33,635 nucleotides of DNA from Alcaligenaceae bacterium. Lineage in GTDB: Bacteria > Pseudomonadota > Gammaproteobacteria > Burkholderiales > Burkholderiaceae_B. The notes under the pieces were generated by a model. That model saw only the letters and a program-made list of their open reading frames with translations. It did not search any database and had not been told where the DNA came from. The stretch is from positions 1 through 33,635 of the forward strand of contig CANCMG010000046.1 of assembly GCA_947378965.1 (NCBI GenBank). The letters run 5' to 3'. Both the position numbers and the translations under genes were made by a program. Positions 14,761 through 22,891 of the stretch are shown in pieces. Each line of letters starts with the position of its first letter. Position 1 is the stretch's first letter.

Positions 14761-15906
14761 TTACATTTTCATCACGTCAAGTACAGACTTTTTGCCGCTC
14801 TTGAAGTCATAAATCGTAATCACGCCTTCTTTCATGTCGCCTTTTTGATCAAACGCGATATTGCCAATCAAGCCTGGGTAGTTGGTGCTTGGCATTTGCG
14901 CCAACACTGCAGCGGCAGTTGTTGAGTTTGCGCGTTTCATTGCATCGACCAAAACGTAAACAGCATCATAGGTAGCGGGCGCGTAGACTTGCACGGGGCC
15001 TTTGAAGCGTGCCACGTATTTTATAGAGAAGTCTGTGCCTTTGGCCATGTTTTGCAAAGCCATAACAGCCTCTGAACACACGATGTTTGAAACAGCAGAG
15101 CCCGCGAGCTCAGCAACTTTATCGGTACACACGCCGTCACCGGCAACGATCTTGGCTTTGATGCCGAGTTCGCCCGCCTGTTTGGCTAAGGGGCCGCCGG
15201 TGGCATCCATGCCACCATACATGATGACGTCAGGTGCGCGACCTTTCACTTTAGTCAAAATAGCCTTGAAGTCGGTGGCTTTATCGTTGGTGGCTTCGCG
15301 AGCAACAACGGTGATGCCGGCAGCTTTGACAGCTTTTTCAAATTCATCAGCCAAGCCTTTACCGTAAGCTGTTGCGTCATCAATGATTGCAACTTTTTTC
15401 GCGTTCAACACTTTGTTGGTGTAACTAGCCAGGGCAGGGCCTTGCTGCGCATCAGTGGCCACCACGCGATAAGTGACTTTAAAACCTTGCAAGGTGTACT
15501 GTGGATTAGTCGATGACGGAGAAATTTGGGTAATGCCTGCATCGTTATATATTTTTGAAGCAGGGATCGATACGCCAGAATTTAAATGACCAACGATACC
15601 GACCACTTTTGCATCAACCAGTTTTTGTGCAACAGCCGTACCGGTTTTTGGATCGCCTGCGTCATCTTCAGTCATAAGCTCAAGCTTGATGGCCTTGCCG
15701 TCAATCGTGAGGCCTGCTGCGTTGATTTCTTCAACGGCTAAGCGTGCGCCGTTTTCGTTATCTTTACCCAGATGCGCAATTGCGCCAGTGAGTGGGCCCA
15801 CGTGCCCGATCTTGACGACTTGCTGCGCACTAACAGGTGCGCCTGCTGCCATGATCGCAAGCGTTGCGACGAGCGGCAGAGCTTTGACAAATGGTTGCTG
15901 TTTCAT
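14761..15906 (-). CDS. Branched-chain amino acid ABC transporter binding protein (Liv type)
   Basis: A 381-residue periplasmic binding protein of the Leu/Ile/Val (peripla_BP_6) type. It has a signal peptide ending VSAQQ. The mature protein starts VVKIGHVGPLTGAIAHLGKD, and the ENGARLAVEEINAAG, VGIVGHLNSGVSIPASKIY and APATYDAVYVLVDAMKRA blocks are typical. It is the first gene of the liv cluster; AGAGGA precedes the ATG. Family membership is certain, but ligand specificity is not evident. Confidence 0.94.
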   Translation of the reverse strand: MKQQPFVKALPLVATLAIMAAGAPVSAQQVVKIGHVGPLTGAIAHLGKDNENGARLAVEEINAAGLTIDGKAIKLELMTEDDAGDPKTGTAVAQKLVDAKVVGIVGHLNSGVSIPASKIYNDAGITQISPSSTNPQYTLQGFKVTYRVVATDAQQGPALASYTNKVLNAKKVAIIDDATAYGKGLADEFEKAVKAAGITVVAREATNDKATDFKAILTKVKGRAPDVIMYGGMDATGGPLAKQAGELGIKAKIVAGDGVCTDKVAELAGSAVSNIVCSEAVMALQNMAKGTDFSIKYVARFKGPVQVYAPATYDAVYVLVDAMKRANSTTAAAVLAQMPSTNYPGLIGNIAFDQKGDMKEGVITIYDFKSGKKSVLDVMKM

Positions 15907-16232
15907 GCTGAATCCTCTAAAGAAAAAGAGTGGTGTGCACCAAAGAGTGAGCGGGTCGCTGCATCGATCTTACTGCTTCTGTCACGCTTCGCATCAAGCA
16001 GAAATAAAAAATTTGTGAATATTGTGACGTGCGCATTTTAAAGCGCAAGCTTGTTGCAAGTTGCAGCCGGCGCACCACCGTTGGCTTCATTTTTGTGTAT
16101 AAAAACAGGATGCTAGAGTTGTGGAGGAAATTTCTACAAATGATCGCGCCGTGAACGCTCTTGAACCGCTAGAGCGCCGAGCGGTGTTAAGAGCCTCAGG
16201 GCCTAAACTGTTTGGTCCGCGATCGTGTCAAT
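15907..16232 (-). promoter_or_regulatory. Intergenic region holding the probable liv promoter
   Basis: This 326-bp stretch has no gene that I can support. For the liv operon, a possible minus-strand promoter has TTGCGC (complement of 16043-16048) and CAATAT (complement of 16019-16024) with 18-bp spacing, leaving a leader of about 100 bases. The hexamers match consensus only partly. Further upstream, at 16157-16194, lies a long hairpin that follows the flavoprotein gene. Confidence 0.35.
16157..16194 (-). other. Long hairpin downstream of the first flavoprotein gene
   Basis: GCTCTT/AAGAGC (16157-16162 and 16189-16194) and ACCGCT/AGCGGT (16165-16170 and 16180-16185) nest to give a stem of about 14 bp with one bulge, 38 bp past the minus-strand stop at 16233. 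No T-run follows, so it is either an mRNA 3'-end stabiliser or part of a factor-dependent terminator. Confidence 0.5.
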
Positions 16233-17690
16233 TCACGCGGCTGCATGCTCTCCGGCAATTTTTCCAAATACCGCGCCGCGCATGACTGACGTGGCGCCGG
16301 TATACACCTGGTGATACAACCCCGTTGCCTCGCCTGCAGCATACAGACCAGGCATCGGCCGACCATCGCTATCCACGACTTGACTGTCTTTGTTGATTTT
16401 GATGCCGCCGTAGGTAAAGCAGATGCCCGGGATAATCGGGTAAGCCATGAAGGGGCCCTGATTGATCGGGCGTGACCAGTTAGATTTTGGGATCTCAAGG
16501 TTTGTGGTCGCTAAGCCGTCGAGTTCAAACGGTAAAAACTTGCCGGTTGGGCAACTGTCGTTATAAGCGGCCACCGTTGCACTTAAAGCGGCGGCGGGTA
16601 AGCCGCAGGCCTGAGCCAGTTCTTGCAAGGTGTTGCCTTGAATCACGGGCTGATCGGTGCGAATGCTTTTCTTCCAGTTCGGTACGTCGTGAATACTTTG
16701 ATCGAAGATCACGTAGCAAATGCCGTCAGGCTGTTCGCCAATCGCACGTGAGATATGGTCGTAGTTCACGTCGACCAAACCGGGCGCTTCATTCAAAAAC
16801 CGTTTGCCGTGTTTGTTAACCAAAATCCCGTAAGTGAAGTTCATCACTAGCGCTTCGGTACCGCCTGAGCGTGGGTCGAGTGGTTCGGCGTGATACGAGC
16901 CGAAGTCGCCGGCGGGCGCCGCACCCGCGGCAAGTGCCATGCGGATGCCTTCGCCTTTGTTGTAATAGCCGCCCTTGGCAACTGGGCGCACAAACTTGGC
17001 AGCCTGACCAAGGTATTGCGTCAGCATCTCGGGGTTGCCCTGAAAGCCGCCTGACGCGATCACAACGGCCTTGCCGTGTAGCAATAATTCTTGGCCGGTG
17101 CTATCTGCGGTGATGACGGTAGAGCGCGCTCCTTGACGGCTAAAGCTGCGTGCAGTGGTTTCGTACAGGCAGGTGACGCCTTTTTTAAGTGCGTACGAGC
17201 GCAACGCTTCGATCATGGCTAAGCCGCCGCCCACTGGCATTAAACGAGGTGCTGCTGCGGTTAAGAAATAGGTTGGCAAAAAATCAAATTTGATGCCGTA
17301 CTGCTTCAACCAAGCAACGGTAGGGCCCGCCATGTTTGCCAGAGTTGAAACGATTTCAGGATCGGGCATACCATGCGCCTTGACGTAGGGCGGCCATTGT
17401 TCGTAAGGTGCACTCGCTGCTTCAATGATGTTGGGATCAAGATGAAACCCCGCGTTCGAGACCAGGCGCTCTTCAAAATCGTCGCTCACTTCAGTTTCAC
17501 TTTTCATCCGAAAATAAGATTCGGTCCAGCGGGTGTTGCCGCCGAAGTCGGGCTCGGGGGAGCGCTCGATGACCACGACGCTTGCGCCTTTGTCGGCGGC
17601 GGCCACTGCTGCCGACAGGCCGGCAATGCCGCTGCCGATGACCACGAGATCAAAGCTCATTTCACGGGGTGTGTGTTGTGCTTGAGTCAT
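16233..17690 (-). CDS. FAD-dependent oxidoreductase (fumarate reductase/tricarballylate dehydrogenase-like), paralogue 1
   Basis: A 485-residue soluble flavoprotein of the FrdA/SdhA/TcuA superfamily. The N-terminus has the dinucleotide-binding fingerprint VVIGSGIAGLSAAVAAADKG and an acidic ERSPEPD strand end. The C-terminus has MPGLYAAGEATGLYHQVYTGATSVMRGAVFGKIAG, the usual FAD-closing segment. In the substrate region, SYHAEPLDPRSG replaces the classical HPTG motif, so the substrate is probably not fumarate or succinate. There is no Tat signal, haem motif or iron-sulfur partner nearby. A close paralogue lies at 19134-20579. The ATG at 17690 is chosen; TTG at 17702 and ATG at 17660 are alternatives. 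Confidence 0.88.
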   Translation of the reverse strand: MTQAQHTPREMSFDLVVIGSGIAGLSAAVAAADKGASVVVIERSPEPDFGGNTRWTESYFRMKSETEVSDDFEERLVSNAGFHLDPNIIEAASAPYEQWPPYVKAHGMPDPEIVSTLANMAGPTVAWLKQYGIKFDFLPTYFLTAAAPRLMPVGGGLAMIEALRSYALKKGVTCLYETTARSFSRQGARSTVITADSTGQELLLHGKAVVIASGGFQGNPEMLTQYLGQAAKFVRPVAKGGYYNKGEGIRMALAAGAAPAGDFGSYHAEPLDPRSGGTEALVMNFTYGILVNKHGKRFLNEAPGLVDVNYDHISRAIGEQPDGICYVIFDQSIHDVPNWKKSIRTDQPVIQGNTLQELAQACGLPAAALSATVAAYNDSCPTGKFLPFELDGLATTNLEIPKSNWSRPINQGPFMAYPIIPGICFTYGGIKINKDSQVVDSDGRPMPGLYAAGEATGLYHQVYTGATSVMRGAVFGKIAGEHAAA

Positions 17691-17867
17691 ATCGAGTACC
17701 AAATTAGCCTGAAATTATTTCAATTAAACCACGCTGCTGGGCGGCCTGCGGTTCACGAGCACCAGCTAACTGCGTTGGCGCCCCTAGGCTGTTAACCCTT
17801 CGCCACGCTGCGAACCAAGCAAAACAAAGGCACAATAGCGCAAACAGTCGTCAAGACAAAGGTGGCA

Positions 17868-18071
17868 ATGTCAAAAAAGGGGATTTCAGTGCAATTCAAG
17901 ACTATCGTAGTCGTTTCGGCGCTCCTGCTGACAGGGACTTTGGCAAACGCCCCAAGCGATCCTTACCCGTCGAGGCCGATTGAGTTGATCGTGGGCTATC
18001 CAGCGGGCGGCGCTTCAGACGTCACGGTTCGTGCGGTGGCTAACAAGATGGGCAAGACGCAAGCTAGTTGA
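17868..18071 (+). pseudogene. Truncated Bug/TctC receptor (N-terminal fragment)
   Basis: A 67-residue frame, against about 320 in intact Bug proteins. It has a signal peptide (KTIVVVSALLLTGTLANA) and the family's opening SRPIELIVGYPAGGASDVTVRAVANKM, with the PAGGASD ligand loop. It then breaks off into GKTQAS and a stop. The rest of the receptor is not seen before the next gene, which begins 28 bp later. AAGG six bases before the ATG shows that the translation start is preserved. This is a gene remnant after internal deletion. The surviving part could still be exported but cannot form a binding protein. Confidence 0.82.
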
Positions 18072-18099
18072 AAAATAAATTCTCTGATACGAGTCACCT

Positions 18100-18909
18100 A
18101 TGAAAATCTGGCATCAAAGCTTTACCGTCTTGGGCGATTTGGGCCCCTATAGTGACGCGCTCAAAGCGCACTTCGCGCGCGTGGCGCGACCTGATACTCA
18201 AATTGATATGCATGGGATGTCGCCCGGTACCTACTCATCAAACTACCCCGGTTCTGATATCAGGCATGCGGCGCTGTTCCATCTGCACGGCATGCAGTTC
18301 ATGCAGGCGGGCGTGTTGGCGCAAGAGCAGGGCTACGACGCTTATGCAGTGAGCACCTTGCCAGACCCAGCGTTGCGCGAAATCCGTGCGTTGATTGATA
18401 TTCCGGTGATTGGTTACGGCGAATCAGCTATGTTCACTGCCTGTTTGCTGGGCCGCAAGTTTGGTGTCTTGGCGTTTATCGAAGACTTTAACGAGTTGCT
18501 TGCACAAAATGCCGAAAGCTATGGTTTGGCGTCGCGCTTTGCAGGGGCAGCACCGGTGGGCTTTACGTTTAATGATGTGTTGAAAGGGTTTTCGGATCCA
18601 ACCGAGTTGATCGAAAAATTCAAAACTGCAGCACGTAAGTTGATTGCGCAAGGGGCCGATGTGATCATCCCAGGCGAAGCGCCGTTGAACGTGTTGCTCG
18701 CGCGTAACGGGGTGACGGAGGTGGATGGCGTCACCGTGATGGACTCTTTGGGTACGTGGGTCAAGCACGCTGAGATGATGGTGGATTTGCGTCGCCTGTG
18801 CGGTACCAAGCCAAGCCGTATCGGCTATTACCATCGCTTGCCAGAGCTTGAGCGTGCCAAAGAAGTCTTTGCTTTTTATGGTTTGGATAAGAGGCTGCCT
18901 GGCGTGTAA
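18100..18909 (+). CDS. Asp/Glu/hydantoin racemase family protein lacking both cysteines
   Basis: A 269-residue protein with the two-domain aspartate/glutamate/hydantoin racemase fold. Landmarks are YDAYAVSTLPDPALREIRALIDIPVIGYGESA and LGRKFGVLAF in the first domain, and AARKLIAQGADVIIPGEAPLN in the second. In true racemases a Cys follows the first strand and another lies in a GC[AT] motif of the second domain. Here these positions read S85/T86 and E193 (PGEAP). The enzyme probably does not use the two-base Cys racemase mechanism, so isomerase, decarboxylase or another lyase-type activity may apply. It lies between a Bug remnant and a flavoprotein gene, suggesting a shared catabolic role. Confidence 0.82.
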   Translation: MKIWHQSFTVLGDLGPYSDALKAHFARVARPDTQIDMHGMSPGTYSSNYPGSDIRHAALFHLHGMQFMQAGVLAQEQGYDAYAVSTLPDPALREIRALIDIPVIGYGESAMFTACLLGRKFGVLAFIEDFNELLAQNAESYGLASRFAGAAPVGFTFNDVLKGFSDPTELIEKFKTAARKLIAQGADVIIPGEAPLNVLLARNGVTEVDGVTVMDSLGTWVKHAEMMVDLRRLCGTKPSRIGYYHRLPELERAKEVFAFYGLDKRLPGV

Positions 18910-19025
18910 CGCAGGTGTCGCTGGTCGAGAGTCGTTAATAGCCACTTCCTTGCAACGTATCGCGGGGTATCTTTGAGTACGCTAAACGATACGGCAAGAC
19001 GATCGCATGGGTATCGAGCACAGCG

Positions 19026-19037
19026 GCTGATATCAGC
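19026..19037. promoter_or_regulatory. 12-bp palindrome upstream of the second flavoprotein gene
   Basis: GCTGATATCAGC is a perfect palindrome about 97 bp before the ATG at 19134, in a 224-bp intergenic region with no convincing gene. It may be an operator; no promoter hexamers are clear. Confidence 0.3.
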
Positions 19038-19133
19038 ACTACGAAATCTAGACCGTCAGGCAGGCATCTATTGTAAAAATCGGTCAGTCAATTCATACGA
19101 AAAATTAACAAGTACAGTCAGGAGAAAAAAATA

Positions 19134-20579
19134 ATGGATCACACCTTTGATGTAGTCGTTGCAGGTTGCGGTGTCGCAGGCTTATCTGCCGCCGTGACGG
19201 CTGCAGAGCGTGGCTTAAAGGTTGCGGTGCTTGAGCGCGCGTCGCGCGAAGATCGTGGTGGTCAAAGTCGCTACACCGAGGCCTACTTTCGGATGAAAGC
19301 CTTAGACCAAGTCACCGACGATTTTGAAACCCACTTGGCCGATAACTTGGGCCTGTACCTCGAGCCTGACTTGATGGCCGAGATGGCAACGGGGCGCGAG
19401 AACTGGTCGCATGCGACGCGTACGTTGGCGATCCCCGATACCGAAGTGATTGGAAACTTTGCCGAGCAAGTACCGCCTACGATTAAATGGTTGCAAGGTG
19501 TAGGCGTTAAATTTGATTTTTTACCCACACAATTTTTGACCGCGACGCAACCGCGTTTGTTACCTGTGGGGGGCGGTGCTGCCTTGGTAGACGCCTTGGC
19601 CGCGCAAGCCGAAAAACTTGGTGTGACATTTTTTTATTACACGACTGCGCGCCGTTTGTTATTAAACGATGATGGCGTAGTGACGGGTTTGTTTGCGCAA
19701 CAAAAAGGCACGCAAAGCGTGCGGTTTCACGGCAAGGTGGTCTTGGCATGTGGCGGCTTTGAGGGCAACCCAGCGTTGCAGTCCAAATACATCGGCCCAC
19801 GTTCGGTCTATTTGCGCCCGATTTGCAAGGGGGCGTATTTCAATCGCGGCGAAGGTATTGAGATGGCGCTTGATATTGGCGCGGCGCCTTCTGGGGATTT
19901 TGGCAGCTATCACGCCGAACCCATTGATCCGCGCTCGGGTGTGTCTGAGCCCTCAGTGTTTATTTTTCCGTACGGAATTCTGGTTAATAAGGCGGGCAAG
20001 CGGTTTGTGAACGAGGCACCGGGGACGGTCGACGCCTGGTACGAGCGCATCACCCGTCGTATTTATGAACAAGAAGAAGGCTTGTCGTATGTCATTCTTG
20101 ATCAGCGGATGAAAGACATCCCCAATTATCGTTTGGCAATTCGTAGTGATCAGCCGGCCATCGAGGCCGATACGATTGAGGCGCTTGCGGCAAAGTTGGG
20201 GATTCATCCGCAGACACTGCAAGAGACCGTTGCCCAGTACAACACGGCGTGTCCTAAAACGGGCAATTACGACCCCTTAAAAACCGACGGTATGGCCACA
20301 CAAGGTCTGATGCCAGCAAAAAGCAACTGGGCCTTGCCCCTTGATCGTGGCCCGTTTATGGCGTATCCAATCATCTCTGCCAATGTGTTTACCTTTGGTG
20401 GATTAAAGGTTGATCCGCAAGGGCAGGTGCTCGACACCGATGGTTATGCGATTCCTAATCTGTACGCCGCGGGCGAAGTCATCGGTATGTATTACACCAA
20501 CTACACAGGGGCGACCTCAGTTTTAAAAGGATTGGTGTTTGGTCGCTTGGCTGCTAACAATATTGCCGATCGAAAGTAA
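19134..20579 (+). CDS. FAD-dependent oxidoreductase (fumarate reductase/tricarballylate dehydrogenase-like), paralogue 2
   Basis: A 481-residue flavoprotein clearly paralogous to the product of 16233-17690. Shared blocks include GGxxRxTExYFRMK, DFLPTxFLTAxxPRLxPVGGG, GDFGSYHAEPxDPRSG, KSNW and the GPFMAYPII segment. The FAD fingerprint is AGCGVAGLSAAV (G11, G13, G16) and the closing segment is IPNLYAAGEVIGMYYTNYTGATSVLKG. The same atypical SYHAEP substrate motif points to a shared substrate class. A good GGAG ribosome-binding site precedes the ATG. It reads away from paralogue 1, with the Bug remnant and racemase homologue between them. An SDR gene follows after 187 bp. Confidence 0.9.
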   Translation: MDHTFDVVVAGCGVAGLSAAVTAAERGLKVAVLERASREDRGGQSRYTEAYFRMKALDQVTDDFETHLADNLGLYLEPDLMAEMATGRENWSHATRTLAIPDTEVIGNFAEQVPPTIKWLQGVGVKFDFLPTQFLTATQPRLLPVGGGAALVDALAAQAEKLGVTFFYYTTARRLLLNDDGVVTGLFAQQKGTQSVRFHGKVVLACGGFEGNPALQSKYIGPRSVYLRPICKGAYFNRGEGIEMALDIGAAPSGDFGSYHAEPIDPRSGVSEPSVFIFPYGILVNKAGKRFVNEAPGTVDAWYERITRRIYEQEEGLSYVILDQRMKDIPNYRLAIRSDQPAIEADTIEALAAKLGIHPQTLQETVAQYNTACPKTGNYDPLKTDGMATQGLMPAKSNWALPLDRGPFMAYPIISANVFTFGGLKVDPQGQVLDTDGYAIPNLYAAGEVIGMYYTNYTGATSVLKGLVFGRLAANNIADRK

Positions 20580-20596
20580 AAATCCATGCAGCTTGA

Positions 20597-20666
20597 ATGA
20601 TTGCTCACCCTTAAAGGTCGTCGGTGCTTGTCATGATCGCTCAATCTTAAAGGTCGTCGGTGCTCG
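20597..20666 (+). repeat. Two-copy tandem repeat, 36-bp period
   Basis: Two neighbouring copies start at 20597 and 20633. Each has ATGAT[T/C]GCTCA near its start and shares a perfect 19-bp core (CTTAAAGGTCGTCGGTGCT at 20610-20628 and 20646-20664). They lie in the flavoprotein-SDR intergenic region, just before a short GTGAGC/GCTCAC inverted repeat (20694-20711). Function is unknown: a regulator site pair or a small repeat expansion. Confidence 0.85.
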
Positions 20667-20766
20667 CAAAGTTCGATCAATGTTGAAGTGATTGTGAGCC
20701 ACAACGCTCACCCATGACGATCAATCATTGCGGTTTGAAATACTTGATTCAACCTAGGAATCCGTT

Positions 20767-21531
20767 ATGTACGCAGCACAATTTTTATCAGGGCGCGTTG
20801 CGCTTGTGACCGGTGGCGCAGGTGGCATCGGCGCAGCTGTTTCTGAAGCGCTCGCTGCCTCAGGCTGTCAGGTTGTGGCAGCCGATCTGCCCAACCGCCT
20901 GGGCGCAACGGATACAGGCGGGGGCATTGAACACGTTGCATTAAACGTCACCGATGCGGCTGATATCGCTCACTGTGTGCAGGGTGTCGTGCAGCGTCAC
21001 GGGCGTTTGGACATCTTGGTGAACGTGGCCGGTGTCGTTTCAGTAGGTAGTGCGCAAAATATTACTGAGCAAGAATGGGATCGCGTCATCGATATCAACC
21101 TGAAGGGCACTTTCTTGTGCTGTCAGGCCGTGATCCCAGTGATGAAACAACAGAAGCTTGGTCGTATCATTAACATTGGCTCGGTACTCGGTAAAAATGG
21201 CGGTAATCCCCGCCCGTGGCTTGACCCGAAAGAACAAGACCGCGCTGGCAATGTCGCGTATGGGGTATCTAAGGCCGGCGTACACATCATGACGTCTTAT
21301 CTGGCCAAAGAGCTGGCAACGTTTGGTATCACAGTCAACGCTGTGGCACCAGGCCCTGTTGCCTCGGCAATGACGACTGCGTTTCCGCAAACGCTGAAGG
21401 ACTTGATCCCGGTGGGGCGCATGGGTAAAGCTTCTGAGATCGCTTCGGCGATTTTGTTTTTGGCGTCGCCCGAGTCGGGCTTTGTGACAGGTGAGATTTT
21501 GGATGTGAATGGTGGGCTGTGGTCCGATTAA
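20767..21531 (+). CDS. Short-chain dehydrogenase/reductase
   Basis: A 254-residue classical SDR. Cofactor motif TGGAGGIG is at residues 15-22, NVAG replaces the usual NNAG at 86-89, and the catalytic S139, Y165 and K169 (YGVSK) are present. The end reads GFVTGEILDVNGGLWSD. About a dozen residues are inserted between the catalytic Ser and Tyr: they stand 26 apart instead of about 13, with the insert rich in Gly, Asn, Pro and charges (KNGGNPRPWLDPKEQDRAG). This may form a substrate lid. NAD(P)H specificity is uncertain, since the residue after the second strand is D40. It follows the flavoprotein gene and may act in the same pathway. Confidence 0.92.
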   Translation: MYAAQFLSGRVALVTGGAGGIGAAVSEALAASGCQVVAADLPNRLGATDTGGGIEHVALNVTDAADIAHCVQGVVQRHGRLDILVNVAGVVSVGSAQNITEQEWDRVIDINLKGTFLCCQAVIPVMKQQKLGRIINIGSVLGKNGGNPRPWLDPKEQDRAGNVAYGVSKAGVHIMTSYLAKELATFGITVNAVAPGPVASAMTTAFPQTLKDLIPVGRMGKASEIASAILFLASPESGFVTGEILDVNGGLWSD

Positions 21532-21612
21532 GGTTTGAAAAATCAGACTATTGCTGGCATATTGCATTAAAGTATAGACACGTGAGTTTTACCTTTTTCA
21601 AAGAGATCAGCG

Positions 21613-22155
21613 ATGCCCTTCTGTTCAGCCTGTGGCACTAAATGTGCGGATGATGCCAAGTTTTGTAGCGCCTGTGGCAAGGCTATTGTTGTGACACCTG
21701 CGGCAGAACAGCCAAGTCAAGCTGCAGACGGCGTGAGCCCGGTGATACAGGTGATTGCACCGACTGCCCCTTTGAAAGCGTTTGATAACCCAGCCGAACT
21801 CTGGAAGATGTTTTTTTATGTTGCCCTGTTCGACTTGGGCATTTATTTTTTAACGACCTCAGCGGTCGAAAACGGTGGCTATAGTTCGAGCTTCAACCTT
21901 CTGTTTTTTGCTGTTTATTTTGGGCTTGCTTATTTCTTGGTCAAGGTACAAGCCTTTGACAAAGGTCGCGCCGTTTGGCTGTTGCCGTTGATTGCGTTTC
22001 ATGTTTGGGGCTACCTGCAAGGGATCGCGAGCAGTGGCGATCTTGAATACGCCACGACTTTTGATAATTACGATACGTTCATTTCTGGTATCCCTGAGAT
22101 GGTGATCCTGACCAAATTGTTTTTGGTGTTGCGCCAAGAACAATCACCTCGATAA
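21613..22155 (+). CDS. Zinc-ribbon membrane protein of unknown function
   Basis: A 180-residue protein. It begins with a double-CxxC zinc ribbon (C4, C7, C18, C21; FCSACGTKCADDAKFCSACGK), followed by an Ala/Pro/Gln-rich linker (about residues 27-58). Three or four hydrophobic segments come next (about 65-85, then FNLLFFAVYFGLAYFLV, VWLLPLIAFHVWGYL and a C-terminal VILTKLFLVL). N-terminal zinc ribbons joined to small membrane domains are common and mostly uncharacterised. It is transcribed towards the minus-strand transporter genes, so it is probably a single-gene unit. Confidence 0.82.
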   Translation: MPFCSACGTKCADDAKFCSACGKAIVVTPAAEQPSQAADGVSPVIQVIAPTAPLKAFDNPAELWKMFFYVALFDLGIYFLTTSAVENGGYSSSFNLLFFAVYFGLAYFLVKVQAFDKGRAVWLLPLIAFHVWGYLQGIASSGDLEYATTFDNYDTFISGIPEMVILTKLFLVLRQEQSPR

Positions 22156-22211
22156 CGTGCGTCGAACCCTTGTTTTAGCAAAAGAGATTTCGGCTTCGAC
22201 GGCGAATTGAT

Positions 22212-22889
22212 TCATCGCCGAGCGAGGTGTCGTTCTAATGCACCTGCCGCTCGACTCAGTGAAAAACAAAGAACGAAATACATAGCCGCTAAAATTAAAA
22301 ATACTTGCATCGGCTTGGTCAAGAGCATGCTGTTGACCTGACTGGCAGCGAGTGTGACTTCGTGTACTCCGACCACATACGCTAACGATGTTGCCTTAAT
22401 GATTGAAACAAACTGGTTCAGTAACGAGGGCAGCATATTGGTAAGAGCCTGCGGCAGTAAAACATAGCGCATGGTTTGAAAATACGTCAGACCGATCGCT
22501 CGTGCCGCTTGGGTTTGACCAAGTGAAAGCCCTTCAAGTCCAGCTCGTACAATTTCGCTTAGAAAAGCGCTTTCGTAAATCACGATTGCGCAAACGACCG
22601 TGATGAAGGGCGATACGTCACGACCGATCAATAACGGAATGCCAAAGTAAGCCCAAAAGATAATCATCAACAACGGTAAACCACGCAAGGTATAGACCCA
22701 GATGGTGGCGGGCCAAAGCAGCCAACGCTGAGAACTTGTACGCATGAGGCCAAGCACAAGCGCTAAGGGAAAAGATAGCGTCAAGCCGAGTGTAGATAGC
22801 AGTAACGTACCTGCCAGCCCGCCCAGTGGCCCTGTCGGATAGCTTCCGATCAAAAATAACACTCCGAAGTCACGTAGGATATCGAGCAT
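22212..22889 (-). CDS. Polar amino acid ABC transporter permease (HisM/GlnP type), second
   Basis: A 225-residue inner-membrane permease of the His/Glu/Gln/Arg family. The N-terminal GGLAGTLLLSTLGLTLSFPLALVLGLMR helix and TLRGLPLLMIIFWAYFG segment are typical. The coupling (EAA) loop reads SEIVRAGLEGLSLGQTQAARAIGL. It is the last gene of the cluster, two bases after the first permease gene. No ATPase gene follows; the next gene is convergent. Confidence 0.92.
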   Translation of the reverse strand: MLDILRDFGVLFLIGSYPTGPLGGLAGTLLLSTLGLTLSFPLALVLGLMRTSSQRWLLWPATIWVYTLRGLPLLMIIFWAYFGIPLLIGRDVSPFITVVCAIVIYESAFLSEIVRAGLEGLSLGQTQAARAIGLTYFQTMRYVLLPQALTNMLPSLLNQFVSIIKATSLAYVVGVHEVTLAASQVNSMLLTKPMQVFLILAAMYFVLCFSLSRAAGALERHLARR

Positions 22890-22891
22890 CT

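Noticed and set aside
18950-19090. Frame reading EYAKRYGKTIA, similar to the C-terminus of Bug receptors, as the missing tail of the truncated receptor
   Set aside because: The match is about ten residues, with no family sequence on either side and no start. It may be chance; not enough to annotate a second fragment.
16233-20579. Flavoproteins as succinate dehydrogenase or fumarate reductase subunits
   Set aside because: No iron-sulfur or membrane-anchor subunit genes are nearby and the HPTG substrate motif is absent.
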